Shown in pieces: positions 5,051 through 10,730 of a stretch of DNA of 10,730 nt. The notes beneath the pieces were generated by a model. The model worked only from the letters and a program-made list of their open reading frames with translations, did no database searches and was not told the origin of the DNA. The first letter of the stretch is position 1, and every line of letters starts with the position of its first letter. The position numbers were made by a program, and so were the translations under genes. The stretch is from Gammaproteobacteria bacterium (GTDB lineage: Bacteria; Pseudomonadota; Gammaproteobacteria; Pseudomonadales; Azotimanducaceae): NCBI GenBank assembly GCA_027293665.1, contig JAPUFN010000410.1:1-10730 (forward strand). The letters are read 5' to 3'.

Positions 5051-8000
5051 ATGAGACCGCAAATGAGTAATCAGCCGCAGGTGGGCTTGCCACCGAAGCA
5101 AGGTTTATACGACCCGGCCAACGAAAAGGACAGCTGTGGCGTCGGTTTCATCTGCGATATCAAAGGCCGCCCCAGCCGCAAGATCGTCGAAGACGCCCGC
5201 GGCATGAACTGCTGCATGGCCCATCGCGGTGGCATAGGTTACGAAAAGAACACCGGCGACGGCGCGGGAATTCTTCTGGGCCTGCCGGAAAAATTCCTGC
5301 GCAAGGTCGCGGCCCGCGATCTCGACATCCGCCTGCCCGTTGCTGGCGAGTTCGGTGTCGGCAACGTTTTTCTGCCGAACGACGAGTCTGCAAAGGACCA
5401 CTGCAAATCTGTGATCGAAGCGGAAATCGAGGCTGCCGGGCAGCGTTTCCTCGGCTGGCGCGACCTGCCCGTGCAGCCGGACGCCGCGGGAATCGGCAAT
5501 GCGGCGCGTGCGGCGATGCCGAGTTTCGCACAACTCTACATCGGCGCCGTCGGCGTGTCGGGTGACGCCTTCGAACGCAACCTCTACATCATCCGCAAGC
5601 ACGCCACGCACCTCTTGCGGGGTGATGCCACGCTTGCCGAACGCAAACACTTCTACGTCTGCTCCTTGTCATCGAAAGTCATCATCTACAAGGGCATGCT
5701 GACACCGGAACAGGTGTTTCCGTTCTACCCGGACCTGCTCGACCCGGAATTCGAATCGCATCTGGCAATGGTGCACTCACGATTCAGCACTAATACTTTC
5801 CCGTCCTGGGACCGGGCCCAGCCCAACCGCTTCATGAGCCACAACGGTGAGATCAACACTCTGCTCGGCAACACCAATTCGATGAACGCTCGGCAGGGCA
5901 AACTCAGCTCGTCCCTGTTTGGTGACGACCTCAGTAAACTGTTTCCGATCGTCGAAGAAGACTGCTCGGATTCGGGCACCTTCGACAACGTCCTCGAATT
6001 TCTGCTGATGTCCGGTCGCAAGTTGCAGGAAGCCGTGCTGATGATGATACCGGAGGCCTGGCAGCAGCACCCGACTATGGACGAAGCAAAACGGGCGTTC
6101 TATGAATACCACTCCTGTCTGATGGAGCCGTGGGACGGTCCGGCATCCATTGCTTTTACAGACGGCAACTACATTGGTGCGGTACTCGACCGCAATGGGT
6201 TGCGGCCAAGTCGCTACTACATCACCAATGACGACAAATGCATCATGGCGTCGGAAGTTGGCGTCGTAGAAGTCGATCCGGCAACGGTCGTTGAGAAAGG
6301 CCGGTTGCAACCGGGCCGCATCTTTCTGATCGACTTCGCAGCGGGTCGCATGATTCCCGACGAAGAGATCAAACGTGAGTGGGCGACCGCACGGCCTTAC
6401 AAGGCCTGGCTGGACAAGCAGAGAATCGATCTCAGCGATCTGCAACCTGCAGAGCCGCACGCTTTCAATCCAGACACTCTGGTGGAGCGCATGCAGGCAT
6501 TTGGCTACACCGTGGAGACCATGCAGATCATGCTGCAGCCTCTGGTGAGAGAGTTGCGTGATCCTCTCGGCTCCATGGGCAACGACGCCGCCCTTGCCGT
6601 GATGAGCGAAAAGCCGCGCATGCTCTACGACTACTTCAAGCAGCGCTTCGCACAGGTTACCAATCCGGCAATCGATTCAATCCGTGAAGAAGTCATCATG
6701 GCGCTCAACTGCTACATAGGGCCCGAACAGAACCTGCTCGAATCCACCGAACGCCATTGTCACCGCCTGCGCATCCCCCACCCGATTCTGTCGAACGAGG
6801 AACTGGCCGCACTCGAGCACATGGACCACCGGGGCTGGCGCAGCAAAAAGCTGGATATCACCTACCCGTCGAATTCCGGCAAAGCGGGGCTTACTCAAGC
6901 GCTCGACAACATCTGCGCCCAGGCGAGCCAGGCGATCGCCGACGGTTTCAGCCTGCTCATTCTCTCTGACCGCAATGTCAGTGCAGAGCATGTGCCGATT
7001 TCCGCTCTGCTGGCTGTGGCTGCCGTGCATCATCATCTGGTGGCCACCGAGTGCCGCACACAGATTGGTCTCGTCGTAGAGACCGGCGAAGCACGGGAAG
7101 TTCATCATCACTGTCTGCTCATCGGTTATGGCGCCGACGCCATCAACCCGTACCTCGCGTTCGAATCCCTGTGGCACGCGCGCATGAACGGTTATCTCGA
7201 CGATGCACCACACATCCGCTCAGATGCAGATGTGGTCGCCGCCTATCGCAAGGGCACGGCCAAAGGCATTTTGAAAGTCATGGCGAAGATGGGCATCTCG
7301 ACACTGCAGTCCTATAAAGGCGCACAGATATTCGAAGCCGTCGGTCTGGCCGATGATGTCATCGAGCGCGCATTCATCGGCACCGCATCACGCGTACAGG
7401 GCGTTGGTCTTGCCGTGCTCGCCGAAGAGATGGAGCGACGCCATCAGCTTGGCTATCCAAGCCGCGCATTGAACGTCAAAGTGTTGCCCAATCCTGGCGA
7501 CTTTCATTGGCGCAAGCACGGCGATACCCACATGTGGGATCCGCAGACAATTGCCGACTTACAGATTGCGGCGCGCAGCAACGACGAAGATGCCTATTGG
7601 CGTTTCGCGCACCACACCAACAATGAAAACACGCGCAACAGCAATCTTCGTGGACTGCTGTGCTTCAACGCCCAGGCGCAGGGTGGACCTATACCCCTCG
7701 AAGAAATCGAGAGTGAACAGGAAATCGTCAAACGCTTTTCTACCGGGGCCATGAGCTTCGGTTCAATCAGCAAAGAGGCGCATGAAACTCTCGCAGTGGC
7801 CATGAACCGCATCGGTGGCAAATCCAACACCGGCGAAGGCGGCGAAGACTCTGAACGATTCATTCCGCTCGCCAACGGCGATTCCAAGCGCAGCGCCATC
7901 AAACAAGTCGCCAGTGGCCGCTTCGGTGTCACGATTAATTATCTGACCAACGCCGATGAACTGCAGATTAAAATCGTCCAGGGCGCCAAGCCAGGCGAAG

Positions 8001-9619
8001 GTGGTGAACTGCCAGGCTACAAGGTGGATGACATCATCGCGGCGATTCGTCTTTCGACGCCCGGTGTCGGCCTGATCAGTCCACCACCTCACCACGACAT
8101 TTATTCGATCGAGGATATCGCGCAGCTCATCCACGATCTCAAGAACGCTAATCCGCAGGCGCGCATCAGCGTCAAGCTCGGAGCGGAAGTTGGCGTGGGC
8201 ACAGTCGCGGCCGGCGTGACGAAAGCGCGCGCTGACCACCTCGTGATTGCCGGGGATACTGGTGGGACTGGTGCCTCTCCACTGACCTCAATCAAGCACG
8301 CCGGTGTGCCCTGGGAACTCGGCATTGCCGAAACCCATCAGACGCTCGTTATGAACAACCTGCGCTCGCGTGTCGTGTTGCAGACGGACGGTCAGCTGAA
8401 AACAGGCCGCGATGTCGCAATCGCTGCTTTGCTTGGCGCAGAGGAATTCGGCTTCGCCACTGCACCATTGATCGCACTCGGTTGCATCATGATGCGCAAA
8501 TGTCACCTCAATACCTGCCCGGTGGGCATCGCGACTCAGGATCCTGTGCTGCGCAAAAATTTCGAAGGCCAGCCGGAACACGTCATGAACTATATGTTCA
8601 TGATTGCGAAAGAACTGCGCATGATCATGGCGGAGCTGGGATTTGCCAGCGTGAACGACATGATTGGCCGGGTGGATGCGCTCAATGTCGACGCCGCCGT
8701 CGATCACTGGAAAGCGCAAAGCCTGGATCTCAGCGAAATTCTTGCACCTGCCCAGGAACCGCAGGGCTTCCTTGGTCCCTATGCGATCCATCAACAGGAT
8801 CATCAGCTCGAAGGAGCGCTGGACAACGAGTTGCTGCAGCTCGCCAAACCGGCGCTCGAACGTGGTGAGAAGGTCTACCACGAGCTGCCGATCGTGAACA
8901 CCAACCGCGTTGTTGGCGCCATGCTGTCCAACAAGATCATCCGCGTTGTCGGTCCGGACATGCTCCCCGACAATTCCATCCATTTTAAATTTCACGGCAG
9001 CGCTGGCCAGAGTTTCGGCTGCTGGCTGGCGAAGGGTGTCACCCTGGAAATCGAGGGTGACGCTAACGACTATGTGGGTAAGGGGCTCTCAGGTGGCCGG
9101 GTCGTGATCTATCCACCGAAGGTGAGCCAGTTTAAGGCCGAGGAGAACATTCTGATCGGTAATGTCGTGCTTTATGGTGCGACCAGCGGCGAGTGTTACT
9201 TCCGCGGCATTGCGGCAGAGCGATTCTGCGTGCGCAACAGCGGCGCCAGCGCCGTCATCGAAGGCGTGGGCGATCATGGCTGCGAATACATGACCGGCGG
9301 CCGGGTAGTGATTCTGGGTCCGACGGGTCGCAATTTTGCGGCGGGCATGAGCGGCGGGGTCGCCTACATCTGGGATCCGCAGAAGAACTTCGCACAGCAG
9401 TGCAACAGGGAGATGGTTGAGCTCGAAAGCCTTGGTGCGAACGAGGACATCATCGAGCTTCAAGCCCTGATCGAGAAGCACTATCGCTACACGGATTCTG
9501 CCGTCGCCCGGAAGGTGCTCGACAATTGGGAACAATCGCTGGGTCAGTTCATCAAGGTCATGCCCACGGATTACAAACGTGTTCTGGAAGAACGTCGAAC
9601 CGCTGTCGCTGCGGGTTGA
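5051..9619 (+). CDS. gltB: Glutamate synthase [NADPH] large (alpha) subunit
   Basis: This 1522-residue GOGAT large subunit converts glutamine plus 2-oxoglutarate to two glutamates in the cytoplasm, using electrons from GltD; the length is normal. The class II glutamine amidotransferase domain begins at Cys29 (DSCGVGF), the N-terminal nucleophile after removal of a 28-residue propeptide. It continues with MAHRGG, TGDGAGI, RFSTNTFPSW (about 244) and HNGEINT (about 264). A central domain follows (NEELAALEHMDHRGW near 579, to VQGVGL near 788). The FMN-binding synthase barrel includes STGAMSFGSIS (897 on), PGEGGELPG (981 on) and GDTGGTGASP (1068 on). The 3Fe-4S cysteines are C1145, C1151 and C1156, in the C-x5-C-x4-C pattern expected for bacterial GltB. 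The C-terminal GXGXG beta-helix domain runs from about 1281 (DYVGKGLSGGRVVI). All key residues are present and the frame is intact. It is the first gene of the gltBD operon. Confidence 0.98.
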   Translation: MRPQMSNQPQVGLPPKQGLYDPANEKDSCGVGFICDIKGRPSRKIVEDARGMNCCMAHRGGIGYEKNTGDGAGILLGLPEKFLRKVAARDLDIRLPVAGEFGVGNVFLPNDESAKDHCKSVIEAEIEAAGQRFLGWRDLPVQPDAAGIGNAARAAMPSFAQLYIGAVGVSGDAFERNLYIIRKHATHLLRGDATLAERKHFYVCSLSSKVIIYKGMLTPEQVFPFYPDLLDPEFESHLAMVHSRFSTNTFPSWDRAQPNRFMSHNGEINTLLGNTNSMNARQGKLSSSLFGDDLSKLFPIVEEDCSDSGTFDNVLEFLLMSGRKLQEAVLMMIPEAWQQHPTMDEAKRAFYEYHSCLMEPWDGPASIAFTDGNYIGAVLDRNGLRPSRYYITNDDKCIMASEVGVVEVDPATVVEKGRLQPGRIFLIDFAAGRMIPDEEIKREWATARPYKAWLDKQRIDLSDLQPAEPHAFNPDTLVERMQAFGYTVETMQIMLQPLVRELRDPLGSMGNDAALAVMSEKPRMLYDYFKQRFAQVTNPAIDSIREEVIMALNCYIGPEQNLLESTERHCHRLRIPHPILSNEELAALEHMDHRGWRSKKLDITYPSNSGKAGLTQALDNICAQASQAIADGFSLLILSDRNVSAEHVPISALLAVAAVHHHLVATECRTQIGLVVETGEAREVHHHCLLIGYGADAINPYLAFESLWHARMNGYLDDAPHIRSDADVVAAYRKGTAKGILKVMAKMGISTLQSYKGAQIFEAVGLADDVIERAFIGTASRVQGVGLAVLAEEMERRHQLGYPSRALNVKVLPNPGDFHWRKHGDTHMWDPQTIADLQIAARSNDEDAYWRFAHHTNNENTRNSNLRGLLCFNAQAQGGPIPLEEIESEQEIVKRFSTGAMSFGSISKEAHETLAVAMNRIGGKSNTGEGGEDSERFIPLANGDSKRSAIKQVASGRFGVTINYLTNADELQIKIVQGAKPGEGGELPGYKVDDIIAAIRLSTPGVGLISPPPHHDIYSIEDIAQLIHDLKNANPQARISVKLGAEVGVGTVAAGVTKARADHLVIAGDTGGTGASPLTSIKHAGVPWELGIAETHQTLVMNNLRSRVVLQTDGQLKTGRDVAIAALLGAEEFGFATAPLIALGCIMMRKCHLNTCPVGIATQDPVLRKNFEGQPEHVMNYMFMIAKELRMIMAELGFASVNDMIGRVDALNVDAAVDHWKAQSLDLSEILAPAQEPQGFLGPYAIHQQDHQLEGALDNELLQLAKPALERGEKVYHELPIVNTNRVVGAMLSNKIIRVVGPDMLPDNSIHFKFHGSAGQSFGCWLAKGVTLEIEGDANDYVGKGLSGGRVVIYPPKVSQFKAEENILIGNVVLYGATSGECYFRGIAAERFCVRNSGASAVIEGVGDHGCEYMTGGRVVILGPTGRNFAAGMSGGVAYIWDPQKNFAQQCNREMVELESLGANEDIIELQALIEKHYRYTDSAVARKVLDNWEQSLGQFIKVMPTDYKRVLEERRTAVAAG

Positions 9620-9636
9620 GACAGAGCCAGAATTGC

Positions 9637-10730
9637 ATGGGAAAAGTTACGGGATTTATGGAGTTTGAGCGTAAGGCGGAACCTTATCGCGAGGTCAACG
9701 CCCGGCTGCTCGACTTTCAGGAAATCTACACTCCCCACAATGCCGACAAGCTAGCCGCTCAGGGTGCGCGCTGTATGGATTGCGGCGTGCCGTTCTGTCA
9801 ATCAAACGACGGCTGCCCGATACACAATCTCATTCCGGAATGGAACGACCTCATTTATCGAGATCAGTGGCGTGAGGCACTCGAGAGCCTGCACAAGACG
9901 AACAATTTCCCTGAGTTCACCGGCCGTGTCTGTCCCGCACCCTGTGAAGGCGCATGCGTCCTGGGCATTACCGATCCCGCTGTCACCATCAAGAATATAG
10001 AGATGGCAATCATCGACCGCGGTTTCGCCGAAGGCTGGGTGGTGGCAAAGCCACCCCGCCAGCGCACGGACAAGAAAATCGCAATCGTGGGGTCGGGACC
10101 GGCGGGTCTGGCCGCGGCCGATCAGCTCAATCGCGCCGGCCATCAGGTGACTGTTTATGAGCGGGCCGATCGTGTCGGCGGCTTGCTGATGTACGGCATC
10201 CCGAATATGAAACTCGACAAGTCAGATGTGGTGCAACGGCGCCTGGATCTGCTGGTGGACGAAGGTATTACGTTCGTGGCCGGCAAAGAGATTGGCGACG
10301 GCACAAATGGCACGGTTAACAGCAGCGAACTACTCGACAGTGTTGATGCATTGCTGCTCGCAACCGGTGCTACAGTGCCACGTGATCTGCCAATTCCGGG
10401 TCGCGAACTCAAGGGCGTCCATTTTGCGATGGACTTCCTGACCCTGAACACAAAAAGCCTGCTCGACAGCGATCTTGGAGACGGCAAGTACATCGATGCA
10501 AAAGGCAAGAACGTCATCGTGATCGGTGGCGGCGATACGGGCGCGGACTGTATCGGCACGTCGCTGAGACACGGCTGCAAAAGCCTGGTCAACTTCGAGC
10601 TGTTTCCCGAGCCGCCTGCCGAGCGGGCGAGCGACAATCCCTGGCCCACCTGGCCGAAGATCTATCGCACGGAGTATTCCCACGAAGAATCAGCCGACAC
10701 ATTTGGCGCCGATCCGCGAGTCTATGCGAT
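9637..10730 (+). CDS. gltD: Glutamate synthase [NADPH] small (beta) subunit, 3' end beyond window
   Basis: The frame from ATG 9637 stays open to the right edge, giving 364 of roughly 470-490 residues expected. GltD oxidises NADPH at FAD and relays electrons through two 4Fe-4S clusters to GltB. The N-terminal cluster region shows C46, C49, C54 and C60 (RCMDCGVPFC, then GCPIHN), then C99, C103 and C107 (RVCPAPCEGAC), as in GltD and related dihydropyrimidine-dehydrogenase-like proteins. The FAD Rossmann motif GSGPAG is at 152-157, followed by VYERADRVGGLLMYGIPNMKLDK, a GltD hallmark. The NADPH motif GGGDTG is at 297-302. It starts 17 bp after the gltB stop with only a weak Shine-Dalgarno sequence, so translational coupling to gltB is likely. 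No frameshift is seen; the missing C-terminus is a window effect. Confidence 0.97.
   Translation, partial: MGKVTGFMEFERKAEPYREVNARLLDFQEIYTPHNADKLAAQGARCMDCGVPFCQSNDGCPIHNLIPEWNDLIYRDQWREALESLHKTNNFPEFTGRVCPAPCEGACVLGITDPAVTIKNIEMAIIDRGFAEGWVVAKPPRQRTDKKIAIVGSGPAGLAAADQLNRAGHQVTVYERADRVGGLLMYGIPNMKLDKSDVVQRRLDLLVDEGITFVAGKEIGDGTNGTVNSSELLDSVDALLLATGATVPRDLPIPGRELKGVHFAMDFLTLNTKSLLDSDLGDGKYIDAKGKNVIVIGGGDTGADCIGTSLRHGCKSLVNFELFPEPPAERASDNPWPTWPKIYRTEYSHEESADTFGADPRVYA

Noticed and set aside
5025..5053. TTGCAT and ATAATG with 17-bp spacing as a promoter
   Set aside because: Transcription would begin after the gltB ATG at 5051, which has a good ribosome binding site; it would only suit a start at 5063, which lacks one.
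8288..8995. Long open frame on the reverse strand inside gltB (235 codons), with others at 5777-6460, 7763-8239 and 9089-9535
   Set aside because: They are antisense shadows of an intact, strongly conserved GltB frame in GC-rich DNA and show no recognisable protein motifs.

Overview
The window reads as a chromosomal segment of a moderately GC-rich proteobacterium. The GltB protein, with its long N-terminal propeptide and the 3Fe-4S signature of the NADPH-type enzyme, together with the gltB-gltD order, suggests a gammaproteobacterium. The lineage is inferred from remembered family resemblance, not from a search.

The left half (1-4746) holds six small genes on alternating strands, so no two neighbours share a transcription direction. 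They are a 5' fragment of a membrane protein (minus, starting at 317 with GTG), an FAD-dependent monooxygenase (plus, 445-1656), a class I SAM-dependent methyltransferase (minus, 1631-2455, sharing 26 bp with the monooxygenase 3' end), a pyridoxamine-phosphate-oxidase-like flavin protein (plus, 2632-3288), a small cupin (minus, 3359-3838) and a two-part GNAT acetyltransferase (plus, 3973-4746). Each is a common enzyme fold whose substrate cannot be read from sequence. Because all are monocistronic and head-to-head or tail-to-tail, nothing indicates that they form one pathway. The short intergenic spaces carry several palindromes and small repeats, the clearest being two adjacent hairpins flanked by identical 9-bp direct repeats between the cupin and the acetyltransferase.

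The right half is the glutamate synthase operon. A 304-bp leader (4747-5050) with a candidate sigma-70-type promoter and two small inverted repeats precedes gltB (5051-9619, complete, 1522 residues). gltD follows after 17 bp and runs off the right edge (9637 to beyond 10730). Together they encode NADPH-glutamate synthase (GOGAT): GltD takes electrons from NADPH and passes them via FAD and iron-sulfur clusters to GltB. GltB hydrolyses glutamine, channels the ammonia and forms glutamate from 2-oxoglutarate.

I found no tRNA, rRNA, CRISPR array, transposase or phage gene, and no convincing undescribed multi-gene system. The items worth a second look are the repeat-flanked double hairpin (possible small non-autonomous element), the gltB leader with its possible gene remnant, and the palindromes in the divergent promoter regions.
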